Assembly (NCBI RefSeq): GCF_046254905.1
Contig: NZ_CP158016.1
Location: forward strand, 3,162,001-3,226,000
DNA from: Pseudaeromonas aegiceratis
GTDB taxonomy: Bacteria > Pseudomonadota > Gammaproteobacteria > Enterobacterales > Aeromonadaceae
Length of the DNA: 64,000 bases
Reading direction: 5' to 3'
Of the stretch, positions 52,601 to 61,089 are shown in pieces. The notes under the pieces were generated by a model that was not told the origin of the DNA, did no database searches, and saw nothing but the letters and a program-made list of their open reading frames with translations. The position numbers and the translations under genes were made by a program. Numbering within the stretch: the stretch's first letter is position 1; each line of letters starts with the position of its first letter.

Positions 52601-53875
52601 GTGGACTCTATATCGACCAATGCCCTGCTGATCAGCCTGGTGGTGTTGCTGGTAATTTCTGCCTTCTTCTCCGGTTCCGAGACCGGCATGATGTCCCTCA
52701 ACCGCTACAAGTTGCGCCACCTGGTGAAAAGCAAGCACAAGGGGGCCATGCGGGTGGAGGCCTTGCTGTCCCGGCCGGATCGCCTCATCGGCCTGATCCT
52801 CATCGGCAACAACCTGGTGAACATCCTCGCCTCCTCCATCGCCACCGTGCTGGCCATCCGGCTGTTCGGCGACCTGGGCATTGCCCTGGCCACCGCCGGC
52901 CTGACCATCGTCATCCTGATCTTCTCCGAGGTGACCCCCAAGACCCTGGCCGCCATGTACCCGGAGAAGGTGGCCTACCCCGCCTCCATCATTCTCAAGG
53001 GACTCATGTTCCTCCTCTACCCCCTGGTCCTGGCCTTGAACGGCCTGACGGGAGCCGTGCTGGCCCTGCTGGGCATCAAGGTGAAAAACAAAGATGACAC
53101 CCTGAGCACCGAAGAGCTGCGCACCGTGGTGAACGAGGCCGGCGCCCTGATCCCCCGCCGCAACCAGGAGATGCTGCTGGGCATCCTGGATCTGAGCAAG
53201 GTGACGGTGGAGGAGATCATGGTGCCGCGTAACGAAATCTACGCCATCAACATCAACGACGAATGGAAGACCATACTGCGCCAGCTCACCAACACGCCCC
53301 ACACCAAGGTGCTGCTCTACCGCGACAGCCTGGATGATGCCGTGGGCTTCGTCCATGCCCGGGAGGCGCTGCGCCTGCTGGCCAAGGATCAGTTCAACAA
53401 GGTTGAAGTGCTGCGTACCGTGCGGGAGGTGTACTACATCCCCGAGGGCACGGCGCTGAGCGTGCAGCTGGTCAAGTTCCAGCGCAACAAGGAGCGCATC
53501 GGCCTGGTGGTGGACGAATACGGCGATATCCGCGGTCTCACCACCCTGGATGACATACTGGAGGAGATAGTGGGGGACTTCACCACCAGCCTGGCCCCCA
53601 GCCTCAGCGAGGAGATCCAGGCCCTGCCCGAAGGCGGTTATCTGGTGGACGGCAGCATTCACCTGCGGGAGTTGGCCAAGGAGCTGGGCTGGGAGCTGAG
53701 CATGGAGGGGGCGGTCACCCTCAATGGCCTGATCCTGGAGTATCTGCAAGAGCTGCCCAAGCCTGGCGACAAGATAGAGCTGGATCAGCGTCTGATCGAG
53801 ATATTGGCGGTGGAAAACAACATGGTGAAGCAGGCGCGCATCAGCGACCTGCCCCCCCAGAACGCTGACGCCTAA
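52601..53875 (+). CDS. HlyC/CorC-family (CorB/YfjD-type) transporter
   Basis: The 424-residue product starts at a GTG behind AAAGGA. An N-terminal DUF21/CNNM membrane domain (1-185) has SAFFSGSETGMMSLNRYKLR. A CBS-pair domain follows (about 195-325) with VEEIMVPRNEIYAI and LVVDEYGDIRGLTTLDDILE, then a C-terminal CorC_HlyC domain (335-415). Family members such as CorB support Mg2+/Co2+ transport or export. It is probably co-transcribed with ypjD (55-nt gap). Its 3' end overlaps motX by 4 bp. Confidence 0.9.
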   Translation: MDSISTNALLISLVVLLVISAFFSGSETGMMSLNRYKLRHLVKSKHKGAMRVEALLSRPDRLIGLILIGNNLVNILASSIATVLAIRLFGDLGIALATAGLTIVILIFSEVTPKTLAAMYPEKVAYPASIILKGLMFLLYPLVLALNGLTGAVLALLGIKVKNKDDTLSTEELRTVVNEAGALIPRRNQEMLLGILDLSKVTVEEIMVPRNEIYAININDEWKTILRQLTNTPHTKVLLYRDSLDDAVGFVHAREALRLLAKDQFNKVEVLRTVREVYYIPEGTALSVQLVKFQRNKERIGLVVDEYGDIRGLTTLDDILEEIVGDFTTSLAPSLSEEIQALPEGGYLVDGSIHLRELAKELGWELSMEGAVTLNGLILEYLQELPKPGDKIELDQRLIEILAVENNMVKQARISDLPPQNADA

Positions 53876-54687
53876 CGGTACTCCTTGGCCCGCCGCACCA
53901 CGTTGGCGGGCATCTGCTTGGCCAGCTGGGCCAACAGCCGGGATGCCTCGGCATGCTGCTTGGCGTCACCGATCACCGCATGGTGCAGCCAGCGATAGGC
54001 CTCCTCGTAATCCAGCGGGCTGCCCAGACCGTTGACCAGCATGCGCACCCAGGCGATCTGCGCCTTGACGAAGCCCAGGCTCGCCGCCTCCCGCATCAAG
54101 AGCGCCGCCTGGCGCGGATCCTTCTGCACAAAGGTGCCCTTGGCATAGTAGCGGCCCAGCTGTTCCAGAGCTGCCGGCAGCCCCTGCCTGGCCGCCTGCC
54201 ACATGAAATCCACCCCCTGCTCGGCGTTCTTGGGCACACAGACGCCCCAGGCCAGCATGTCCCCCCACAGAAACTGGTAGGGCGGCAGCATCATCACCTT
54301 GGCCCGCGCCTCGATATCCTGCACCAGCTGGCAATCGTCGGCCTTGACCCGCTGCAGGTGGGTATTGTGGTTGATCCAGTCGATCAGCTCCTCGGGATCG
54401 TACAGCTGTACCGCCTGCATATTGCCATCGCTGTCATCCTCGCCGGTATCGGCAGCGCTGGAGACCGGCGGTGCCGGCGGCGCCGGTAAGGTACCATCCG
54501 ACTCGCCAGGCTCTATGGGTTCGACGGGCTTGACGGCAGGCACGGCACCGCTGGCCGCCACCGGCTGCGCGGCGTCCTGGGTCGGCACATCCAACCCGGC
54601 AAAGATATCCTGGGTGGGCGCCAGATCGGCCGCCTGCAGGGTGCCGCAGGCCAACAGGCCACTCAGCCATAGGCTAGTTCGCTTCAT
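53872..54687 (-). CDS. motX: Sodium-type flagellar motor protein MotX
   Basis: A 271-residue exported protein. The signal peptide (1-20) is followed by a Pro/Ala/Glu-rich linker (21-90) and then the MotX core. The core reads LQRVKADDCQLVQDIEARAK, PYQFLWGDMLAWGVCV and QGLPAALEQLGRYYAKGTFV, with Sel1-type repeats in the C-terminal half. Cys119 and Cys150 match the conserved pair. MotX, with MotY, forms the T-ring that recruits PomA/PomB stators of Na+-driven polar flagella. The N-terminal linker is longer than in the Vibrio MotX sequences I recall. A generic Sel1 protein is the alternative. Confidence 0.82.
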   Translation of the reverse strand: MKRTSLWLSGLLACGTLQAADLAPTQDIFAGLDVPTQDAAQPVAASGAVPAVKPVEPIEPGESDGTLPAPPAPPVSSAADTGEDDSDGNMQAVQLYDPEELIDWINHNTHLQRVKADDCQLVQDIEARAKVMMLPPYQFLWGDMLAWGVCVPKNAEQGVDFMWQAARQGLPAALEQLGRYYAKGTFVQKDPRQAALLMREAASLGFVKAQIAWVRMLVNGLGSPLDYEEAYRWLHHAVIGDAKQHAEASRLLAQLAKQMPANVVRRAKEYR

Positions 54688-54772
54688 GGACTCCTCCTGT
54701 ATGACTGTCTATCGGCGTCCCGGCGGCTATCTTGAGGCCTACCCTCCCATAAAGAAAGGTCGTTGCAGGCAT

Positions 54773-54796
54773 AAAAAAGGGGGCCAAGGCCCCCGG
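54773..54796 (-). terminator. Intrinsic terminator of mdh
   Basis: GGGGG/CCCCC stem with a CCAAGG-type loop followed by six U on the minus strand, 18 nt after the mdh stop. Confidence 0.85.
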
Positions 54797-54811
54797 CAAG
54801 CGGATCCAGGC

Positions 54812-55753
54812 TCAATGCTCCCTGGCAAACTGTTCCCCCAGGGCGATGTCATCGCGCAAGGAGGGCAGCATGTTGTCCAGCTCCTGACGCTCCAGCGCGC
54901 TCAACGGGCCAATATCCAGCCACTCCTCGATACCGTTGGGCCCCAGGCGCACCCCTTGGGCAAAGAAGCGTGCGTAGTCGGTGTTGCCCTCCACGTAGGC
55001 ATATTCCACCACGTTGGGCTCGCCTTCCATCGCCCGTACCAGCGCCTGGGTGAAACGGTAGCCCGCCATGGCCATGGAGAGGGTTGCCGAGCCGCCGCCG
55101 GCCTTGGCGTGCACCACCTCGGTACCGGCGTTTTGTACGTGCTCCGTGATGACGCTGGCCTCATCGTCACTGAACTGACAACCGGCCACCTGGGAGAGCA
55201 AGGGCAGTATGGTGGTGCCGCTATGGCCGCCGATGACCGGCACCCGCACCCGGCTGGGCTCCAGGCCACGGGCTTGGGCCACGAAGGTCTCGGCGCGGAT
55301 CACGTCCAGGGTGGTGATGCCAAACAGCTTGCGCCTGTCGTACACCCCGGCCTGCTTCAGCACCTCGGCGGCGATGGGCACAGTGGTATTCACCGGGTTG
55401 GTGATGATGCCGATGCAGGCGTTCGGGCAGACCTTGGCGCAGTAACCGATGAGCTTTTGGATCACGGTGGCATTGAAGTTGAACAGATCGGAGCGATCCA
55501 TGCCGGGCTTACGGGCCACCCCGGCGGGGATCATGACGATATCCGCGCCGGCCAGGGCGGCGGAGGGATCATCCCCGCAGAAGCCGGCGATCTTCAGCCG
55601 GGTCGGGATATGACTGAGATCCACGGCAATCCCCGGCGTCACCGGCGACAGATCATACAGGGCAAGCTCGAAGTGGGCGGGCAACTGGGCTTTGAACAAC
55701 AGGGAGAGTGACTGGCCTATACCACCGGCAGCACCGAGAACGGCAACTTTCAT
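54812..55753 (-). CDS. mdh: Malate dehydrogenase
   Basis: A 313-residue NAD-dependent enzyme oxidising L-malate to oxaloacetate in the TCA cycle (E. coli 312). VAVLGAAGGIGQSLSLLFK is the NAD-binding loop, Arg81 and Arg87 lie in GVARKPGMDRSDLF, and catalytic His177 is in VIGGHSGTTILPL. The ATG at 55753 follows GGAG and gives MKVAVLGAAG; the 4-residue upstream extension is unlikely. It does not lie beside argR, from which the art operon separates it. ArcA-like and CRP-like motifs lie upstream. Confidence 0.98.
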   Translation of the reverse strand: MKVAVLGAAGGIGQSLSLLFKAQLPAHFELALYDLSPVTPGIAVDLSHIPTRLKIAGFCGDDPSAALAGADIVMIPAGVARKPGMDRSDLFNFNATVIQKLIGYCAKVCPNACIGIITNPVNTTVPIAAEVLKQAGVYDRRKLFGITTLDVIRAETFVAQARGLEPSRVRVPVIGGHSGTTILPLLSQVAGCQFSDDEASVITEHVQNAGTEVVHAKAGGGSATLSMAMAGYRFTQALVRAMEGEPNVVEYAYVEGNTDYARFFAQGVRLGPNGIEEWLDIGPLSALERQELDNMLPSLRDDIALGEQFAREH

Positions 55754-55850
55754 AGTGGGCTCCATATCTGTTCACGCTGATAGGGTCTGTGCTTCTGAGT
55801 CCACCTTAGATGAAATTGCCAGTACCAGACAGGGAGGGAAGCCGTTTTTG

Positions 55851-55889
55851 TGAGCAACAAAACACTGATTTTATTAACGGCTTTTTAAC
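55851..55889 (-). promoter_or_regulatory. Possible CRP half-site and ArcA-type direct repeat upstream of mdh
   Basis: On the minus strand two GTTAA repeats lie exactly 11 nt apart (55889-55874), the spacing expected for ArcA boxes. Nearby TGTGAGCAACAAAACA (55851 onward) resembles one CRP half-site. They lie about 100-135 bp upstream of the mdh start. E. coli mdh is controlled by both regulators. Motif evidence only. Confidence 0.35.
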
Positions 55890-55934
55890 AGAACACCAGG
55901 GTGGCGCCCGCCCCAGCAAGGCGCCATTTGAGGA

Positions 55935-56600
55935 TCAACGGCCCAACTGAAAGGCCAGCACCCGCTTCTCCAACAGGCGGAACAACAGGGTCAGCGCCCC
56001 GTTGAACACCAGGTAGATGAGACCGGCCATGCCAAACACCCCCAGGGTATCGTAGGTCTGGCCCTGCAGCCGCTGGGCTATGCCCATCACATCCATGATG
56101 GTGATGGTGCTGGCCAGGGAGCTGCCCTTGAGCACCAGTATCACCTCGTTGGAATAGCCGGGTACGGCACGGCGCAAGGCCTGGCGCAGCTTCACCGACA
56201 GCGTCTGCCAGGCGGTCATGCCCAAGGCCTTGCAGGCCAGCACCTCGCCGCTGGGCACCGCATCCAGCGCCCCCTTGAACAGACGGGTGGAGTAGGCGGC
56301 GGTGTTGAACCCCAGGGCCAGCACGGCGCAGAACCAGGGCTGTTTCAGCCAGGGCCACAGCCAGCTGTGCTTGAGCCAGTCAAACTGGGCCGGCCCATAG
56401 TAGATCAGGAAGATCTGCACCAGCAGCGGCGTACCGGTAAACAGCAACAGATACACCTCCGTCAGTTGGCGCAGCACGGGGATCTTCTGTTCCAGCACCC
56501 AGGTCAGCAGCAGGGCCAGCAGGCCCCCCAGCAGCAGACTCATGATGGTCAGCTCCAGGGTCGTGGCCAGCCCGGTCAACAATTCAGCCAGATAGGGCAT
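55935..56600 (-). CDS. artM: Arginine ABC transporter permease ArtM
   Basis: A 221-residue HisM/GlnP-type permease with five helices. The EAA-like loop is ALDAVPSGEVLACKALGM (about 111-128). With ArtQ it forms the channel of the ArtPJQM importer. It lies 3 nt after artQ. FTGTPLLVQIFLIYYGPAQF is typical of ArtM. Confidence 0.94.
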   Translation of the reverse strand: MPYLAELLTGLATTLELTIMSLLLGGLLALLLTWVLEQKIPVLRQLTEVYLLLFTGTPLLVQIFLIYYGPAQFDWLKHSWLWPWLKQPWFCAVLALGFNTAAYSTRLFKGALDAVPSGEVLACKALGMTAWQTLSVKLRQALRRAVPGYSNEVILVLKGSSLASTITIMDVMGIAQRLQGQTYDTLGVFGMAGLIYLVFNGALTLLFRLLEKRVLAFQLGR

Positions 56601-56603
56601 GGC

Positions 56604-57254
56604 CTAGCCTCCGTAGCGATGAGCATGCTGCTGGGCGCGTTTAAGCCACCAGCCGCTTACCAGGGTGATCAACAGATAGATGGCCGCCGCCAGGGCGTAC
56701 CAGGTGAAGGGCTCATAACTGGAGGCCGAGTTCATCTGAGCTTGGCGCATCAGCTCGTTGACCCCGATGAGGGAGACCAGGGCCGTGTCCTTGAGCAGCA
56801 CCAGCCACTGGTTGCCCAGGCCGGGGATGGCATGGCGCCAGGCCTGGGGCAACACGATGCGCAGGAAGGTGTGGCGCCCCGGCAGTCCCAGGGCCTGGGC
56901 CGCCTGCCACTGCCCGAGGGGCACGGCATTGAGGGCGGCCCGCAGGGTCTGGGTGCCGTATGACGCGAACAGCAGGGCCAGGGCCACCACGCCACACCAG
57001 AAGGGACTGAACTCGACGTAGTCACCCGTCAGGTAGAACAACACCTGGCTGGAGCCAAAATAGATAAACAGCACCACCAGTATCTCCGGCAGCCCCCGCA
57101 CCAGGGTGGTCAGCCCCACCACGGGCCAGCGCAGCAGCCGGTAACGGCTCAGCTCTGCGGCGCTCAGCAGCAACGCCAGCACCAGGCCCGCCACCAGGGA
57201 TACCAGGGCCAGCCCCACCGTCATCAGGGCCGCATCGAGTAACAGTCGCATCAT
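56604..57254 (-). CDS. artQ: Arginine ABC transporter permease ArtQ
   Basis: A 216-residue polar-amino-acid permease paired with ArtM. The coupling loop ALNAVPLGQWQAAQALGL (about 112-129) contacts ArtP, and LVRGLPEILVVLFIYFGSSQ is typical of ArtQ. It lies 3 nt downstream of artJ and 3 nt upstream of artM. Two adjacent in-frame ATGs (57254 and 57251) are both possible starts. Confidence 0.94.
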   Translation of the reverse strand: MMRLLLDAALMTVGLALVSLVAGLVLALLLSAAELSRYRLLRWPVVGLTTLVRGLPEILVVLFIYFGSSQVLFYLTGDYVEFSPFWCGVVALALLFASYGTQTLRAALNAVPLGQWQAAQALGLPGRHTFLRIVLPQAWRHAIPGLGNQWLVLLKDTALVSLIGVNELMRQAQMNSASSYEPFTWYALAAAIYLLITLVSGWWLKRAQQHAHRYGG

Positions 57255-57257
57255 GGC

Positions 57258-57995
57258 TTACTTGGCAAAGTAACGGTCGAAGATCTGCTGATAGGTCCCA
57301 TTGGCCTTGATGGCCGCCAGCCCCTGATTCAGGCTATCCAGCAACGCCTGGTTGCCCTTGTTCACCGCGATGGCGAAGCCGGCACCGAAGTACTTGGCAT
57401 CGGTGACCGGCTTGCCCAGCATCTGGTAACCCGGATGTTCCTTCAGCCACTCGGCCGCCACTGCGGTATCGGCAAACACGGCTTCCACCCGGCCGCTGGT
57501 CAGATCCAGCAAGGCGTTCTGATAGCTGGCATAGGGCACGGCCACCACACCTTGGTCCTTGAGCTGCTCCTGCAGGTAGGTCTGGTGAGAGGTGCCGTTC
57601 TGCACGCCGACATTCTTGCCGGCCAGCTCTTGTGCCTTGGCAAACTTGCCTTCGGCGATGACGAAGACCGCGGAGTTTTCGTAATAGATATCAGAGAAGT
57701 CCACCTGCTTGGCCCGCTCCGGCGTCACATCCATGGCGGCGATGGCGGCATCGAAGCGGCGGAACTTCAGGCTGGGGATCAGGCTGTCGAAGGCCTGGTT
57801 GTGGAAGCTGCAGGTCAGCTTGGCCTCGGCACAGATGGCCCGGGCCAGATCCATGTCGAAGCCCTGGAACTCGTTGTTGCTGTCCATGTACTCGAACGGC
57901 GGGTAAGTCGCCTCGGTGGCAAACTTCACCTCCTGGGCCATGGCCTGGCCGGCCAGCAGGGTCAGGGCTGCCAAGGCAAGAATGGATTTTTTCAT
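57258..57995 (-). CDS. artJ: Periplasmic arginine-binding protein (ArtI/ArtJ)
   Basis: A 245-residue solute-binding protein with a signal peptide (1-20, cleaved after AMA). The mature part is a type 2 periplasmic-binding fold: VKFATEATYPPFEYMDSNNE, FQGFDMDLARAICAEA and FDAAIAAMDVTPERAKQVDF contain the ligand-binding residues for basic amino acids. Only one binding protein is present, unlike E. coli with ArtI and ArtJ. The symbol artJ is a choice; artI would be equally fair. Confidence 0.9.
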   Translation of the reverse strand: MKKSILALAALTLLAGQAMAQEVKFATEATYPPFEYMDSNNEFQGFDMDLARAICAEAKLTCSFHNQAFDSLIPSLKFRRFDAAIAAMDVTPERAKQVDFSDIYYENSAVFVIAEGKFAKAQELAGKNVGVQNGTSHQTYLQEQLKDQGVVAVPYASYQNALLDLTSGRVEAVFADTAVAAEWLKEHPGYQMLGKPVTDAKYFGAGFAIAVNKGNQALLDSLNQGLAAIKANGTYQQIFDRYFAK

Positions 57996-58013
57996 GTCAC
58001 ACCTTCCTGGTTA

Positions 58014-58754
58014 TCAATGGTTGAGGTAATCGGCAAACCGCTGGGTCTGCGGCTGAGCAAAGTGACTGGCGGGGCCCTGCTCCACTATCTGGCCACGCTC
58101 CAGATAGATGAGCTGGCTGGCGATACGGCGGGCGAACTCCACCTCATGGGTCACCACCACCTGGGTGATGCCGGTGGCCGCCAGCTTGCAGATGATGTCC
58201 GCCACCTCCTTGGTGATCTCCGGATCCAGCGCCGCCGTGGGCTCATCGAACAAGAGCACGCAGGGATCCATCATCAGGGCACGGGCGATGGCCACCCGCT
58301 GTTGCTGACCACCAGACAGGCTGGCCGGCCAGGCCTGAGCCTTGTCCGCCAGCTTGAGCTGGGTGAGCAGGTACATGGCCTTGTCGCGAGCCTCGGTCCG
58401 GTTCATGCCCAGCACCTTGATAGGGGCCTCCAGCAGGTTCTGCAGCACGCTCAGGTGCGGCCACAGGTGATACTGCTGGAATACCATGCCCACCTGGGTA
58501 CGCAGGGCCCGGGTCTGGCGCTCAAACTCCCGGGACAGGGGATCGCAGGGGAAGCGAAACTGCTGACCGGCGATCTGCAGCTCACCGCAGTCCGGGATAT
58601 CCAGCAGGTTCATCAGGCGGAGCAGGGAGCTCTTGCCGGCCCCGCTGGGGCCCAGCAGCACCAGGGTCTCCCCGGCCTCGCAGCGAAAGCTGATCTCGCT
58701 GAGGATGGTCTGCTTGAACCAAGACTTGGAGACCCCTTTCAACTCTATGCTCAT
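58014..58754 (-). CDS. artP: Arginine ABC transporter ATPase ArtP
   Basis: A 246-residue ATP-binding subunit. Walker A is LLGPSGAGKSSLLR (about 32-45), the signature is SLSGGQQQRVAIARAL, and Walker B is VLLFDEPTAALDP. It is the first gene of artPJQM, divergent from argR. The 163-bp spacer contains an ARG-box-like palindrome. Confidence 0.96.
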   Translation of the reverse strand: MSIELKGVSKSWFKQTILSEISFRCEAGETLVLLGPSGAGKSSLLRLMNLLDIPDCGELQIAGQQFRFPCDPLSREFERQTRALRTQVGMVFQQYHLWPHLSVLQNLLEAPIKVLGMNRTEARDKAMYLLTQLKLADKAQAWPASLSGGQQQRVAIARALMMDPCVLLFDEPTAALDPEITKEVADIICKLAATGITQVVVTHEVEFARRIASQLIYLERGQIVEQGPASHFAQPQTQRFADYLNH

Positions 58755-58823
58755 CTGCCGTTTTTCACTCCGCTGGCGTTATTTGCGCCGATTCTAGTGA
58801 CGACGTGAGTCAATGCAAGTTTT

Positions 58824-58841
58824 TTTGCATGGATATGCAGA
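58824..58841. promoter_or_regulatory. ARG box between artP and argR
   Basis: The 18-mer TTTGCATGGATATGCAGA matches the ArgR operator consensus TNTGNATWWWWATNCANA at all but two W positions. A weaker match lies at 58856-58873. The position between artP and argR suits autoregulation and arginine-repressed import. Confidence 0.6.
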
Positions 58842-58917
58842 ACATTCCGCTGCTCCTTGCAAAAAATAGCATAGAGTTGCAAAATTAGATCCTGGAAAAA
58901 CAACAGATTAATTGGTC

Positions 58918-59388
58918 ATGAAGCCAGGCGAACGACAAGAACAGCTAATCAAAGCCTTCAAGGCGCTGCTCCGTGAGGAGCGTTTCGGCTCTCAGGCCGA
59001 GATCGTCTCGGCCCTGAACGAAATGGGTTACGAGAACATCAACCAGTCCAAGGTCTCCCGCATGCTCAGCCGGTTTGGCGCCGTGCGTACCCGCAATGCC
59101 AAGATGGAGATGGTTTACTGCCTGCCGGTGGAACTGGGGGTGCCGACCATCGCCACCCCGCTGAAGAACCTGGTGCTGGACGTGGACCACAACGGCCTCC
59201 TGCTGGTGATCCACACCAGTCCCGGTGCCGCCCAGCTGATCGCCCGCATGCTGGACTCACTTGGCAAGGCAGAGGGGATCCTGGGCACCATCGCCGGGGA
59301 TGACACCATCTTCATCACCCCCACCGCCGAGACCGACCTCGACGAGTTGTATGACTCTGTGCTCGAACTGTTCGAGCAGACGGGTTAG
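58918..59388 (+). CDS. argR: Arginine repressor ArgR
   Basis: A 156-residue hexameric repressor of arginine biosynthesis and transport, equal in length to E. coli ArgR. The N-terminal winged helix has INQSKVSRMLSRFGAVRTRN, and the C-terminal oligomerisation/arginine-binding domain has HTSPGAAQLIARMLDSLGKA and GTIAGDDTIFITP. The ATG at 58918 gives MKPGERQEQLIKAFKALLRE; an in-frame TTG upstream is less likely. In many gammaproteobacteria argR is divergent from mdh; here artPJQM lies between. Confidence 0.96.
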   Translation: MKPGERQEQLIKAFKALLREERFGSQAEIVSALNEMGYENINQSKVSRMLSRFGAVRTRNAKMEMVYCLPVELGVPTIATPLKNLVLDVDHNGLLLVIHTSPGAAQLIARMLDSLGKAEGILGTIAGDDTIFITPTAETDLDELYDSVLELFEQTG

Positions 59389-59440
59389 GACTGACGACGT
59401 AGCAGAAAAAGGCCCCGCGACGGGCTAATGCTCATCAGTG

Positions 59441-59459
59441 AAGGCGCCGTTGGCGCCTT
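59441..59459 (+). terminator. Hairpin downstream of argR
   Basis: AAGGCGCC/GGCGCCTT stem with a 3-nt loop, about 50 nt after the argR stop. The T-tract is weak, so it is only a possible terminator. Confidence 0.5.
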
Positions 59460-59491
59460 AACTGCATCAACAGCACGGTTTTTTGAGGCAA

Positions 59492-59580
59492 AAGCCAAAC
59501 CTCACCCCCTCCCCTTGAACAAGGGGAGGGAAACATCGTTCCTCCCCCTTACCAAGGGGGAGGTCAGGAGGGGATGGCTT
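59492..59580. repeat. MITE-like palindromic intergenic repeat
   Basis: An 89-bp element bounded by AAGCCA (59492-59497) and TGGCTT (59575-59580), with CCCTCC/GGAGGG next to the ends. Inside are two hairpins: CCCTCCCCTTG/CAAGGGGAGGG and CCTCCCCCTT/AAGGGGGAGG. The C/G-rich composition is unlike its neighbours. It encodes nothing. It resembles short dispersed palindromic repeats of proteobacteria; no second copy occurs in the window. Confidence 0.7.
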
Positions 59581-59653
59581 GCCTCTGGCAGCATCTCTGT
59601 TTCTTAACTGACCAGCATTACCCGCATTGCGGGGGCTTTTGCATTTGGCCGGC

Positions 59654-60565
59654 TCAGAGCCCTTCTTGGCTCAAAAAAGTCTCAGACGGGGCGAAGAAGG
59701 CGGCGCCTGTGTCGGCGTGAGTGAAGCGCAGCAGGTGGTCACAGTGCCCCTGACCATCCCCCTCATACATGCTGCGCAGCATGTCGCTGAAGTGGCAGGA
59801 CGTGGCACAACAGGAGATAAAATAGAGCCCCTGCCGCTCCAGGGTCGCCCAGGGCATGGACTGGCGCAGTATCTCCTTGGTCTTGCCATGACCATCCTTG
59901 AGATTGGTGCGTTTGACGTGGGCGGTGAGGGGCTTGTCCGCCGAGGCGTACTCGACATTGTCCTGCTTGGTGCGGCCTATGGTGTCCTCCTGTTCCTTGA
60001 GGGAGAGACGCTGCCAACCGGCCAGGTTGTGGGTAAACCGCTGCACATGCAGATAGCTGCCGCCGGCAAATGGCCCCTCCGCCACCAGCGCCACCTCGGC
60101 TCTGTGCTCGCCCTGGGGGTTCTCGGTACCATCCACGAAACCGGTGAGATCCCGGCAGTCCTGATTGCGAAAGCCCATCACCTCCTCGGCCAGCATCAGG
60201 TGGCCGCCCAGCTTGGCCATCAGCCGTTGGGCAGCCAGGTGCAGCACGTCCACCCGATCGCCCCGCAGCTGGACAAACAGATCGAAGGGGGTGGCCACCG
60301 CCTGGCGCTCGCCGGCGCCCGGGGTGGGAAACGGCGCCAGCTCGGCCGGCCGCTCGCCGGGGTAGAGGCGAGCCCAGGCTGCCTCACCGATGGCCACCAG
60401 GCCAGTGAAGGCCGCCTCGGCAAACTCCTCCGCCACCTGGTGACACAGGGCTGGGAAGCCCGCCAGCTGGTGGCGCACCTCGTCCTCGTGACCGGCCGCC
60501 ACATTGAACATCAGATAGTACCCATGCAGGTTGGGTTCGGCACAAATACCGGCTTGCGGCGTCAT
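59654..60565 (-). CDS. Dyp-type heme peroxidase (YfeX-like)
   Basis: A 303-residue cytoplasmic heme peroxidase (E. coli YfeX 299). The Dyp motif GFVDGTENP holds distal Asp145, and the proximal heme-ligand histidine is His216 in LTAHVKRTNL. QRFTHNLAGWQRLSL and GRTKQDN are conserved with YfeX. There is no Tat signal, so it is cytoplasmic, or possibly encapsulin cargo, though no encapsulin gene is adjacent. Physiological substrate unknown. Monocistronic, between argR and glnK. Confidence 0.92.
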   Translation of the reverse strand: MTPQAGICAEPNLHGYYLMFNVAAGHEDEVRHQLAGFPALCHQVAEEFAEAAFTGLVAIGEAAWARLYPGERPAELAPFPTPGAGERQAVATPFDLFVQLRGDRVDVLHLAAQRLMAKLGGHLMLAEEVMGFRNQDCRDLTGFVDGTENPQGEHRAEVALVAEGPFAGGSYLHVQRFTHNLAGWQRLSLKEQEDTIGRTKQDNVEYASADKPLTAHVKRTNLKDGHGKTKEILRQSMPWATLERQGLYFISCCATSCHFSDMLRSMYEGDGQGHCDHLLRFTHADTGAAFFAPSETFLSQEGL

Positions 60566-60653
60566 ACTGGCTCTCCTCTAAATGCGTTGGTCTAGGTTAT
60601 TCCATGGGCCGGCTGCGCTTGCAAGCCCAATGCGGGCCGGCCTTGACCCCAGA

Positions 60654-60679
60654 TAAAAAATCCCGGCCTAAGCCGGGAT
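60654..60679 (-). terminator. Intrinsic terminator of the first glnK
   Basis: Perfect 8-bp stem ATCCCGGC/GCCGGGAT with a 4-nt loop followed by six U on the minus strand. Confidence 0.9.
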
Positions 60680-60709
60680 AACAGGATGCTTACTCGACAG
60701 ATATCTGGA

Positions 60710-61048
60710 TTAGAGCGCTTCGTCGTCCACTTCACCGGTACGGATGCGGATGACATGGGCCAAATCGAACACGAAAATCTTGCCGTCACCAATCTTGCCG
60801 GTATAGGCCGCCTTGCTGATGGCTTCGATGACCGGCTCCACGTTGTCATCCTGGGTAGCGATCTCCAGCTTCACCTTGGGCAGGAAATCCACCTGATACT
60901 CGGCGCCACGATACAGCTCGGTATGCCCTTTTTGCCGGCCAAAGCCCTTGACCTCGGAGACAGTCATACCGTCGATGCCCAGGGCCGATACGGCCTCACG
61001 GACATCGTCCAGCTTGAACGGTTTGATGATAGCGCTGATCAGTTTCAT
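60710..61048 (-). CDS. glnK: P-II nitrogen regulatory protein (GlnK paralogue 1)
   Basis: A 112-residue PII protein with uridylylation site Tyr51 in HTELYRGAEYQVDF, the TGKIGDGKIFVFDL B-loop and RIRTGEVDDEAL at the C-terminus. It is more similar to the glnK at 62950 than to glnB at 25938. It stands alone, not next to amtB, with its own sigma-54-like promoter 42-57 nt upstream and NtrC-like sites beyond it. It should be induced by nitrogen limitation and may regulate AmtB or a different target. Confidence 0.92.
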   Translation of the reverse strand: MKLISAIIKPFKLDDVREAVSALGIDGMTVSEVKGFGRQKGHTELYRGAEYQVDFLPKVKLEIATQDDNVEPVIEAISKAAYTGKIGDGKIFVFDLAHVIRIRTGEVDDEAL

Positions 61049-61089
61049 GGGCGTGCCTCTTGCAGAAGGAGTGATGTTTCCCAGACAGA

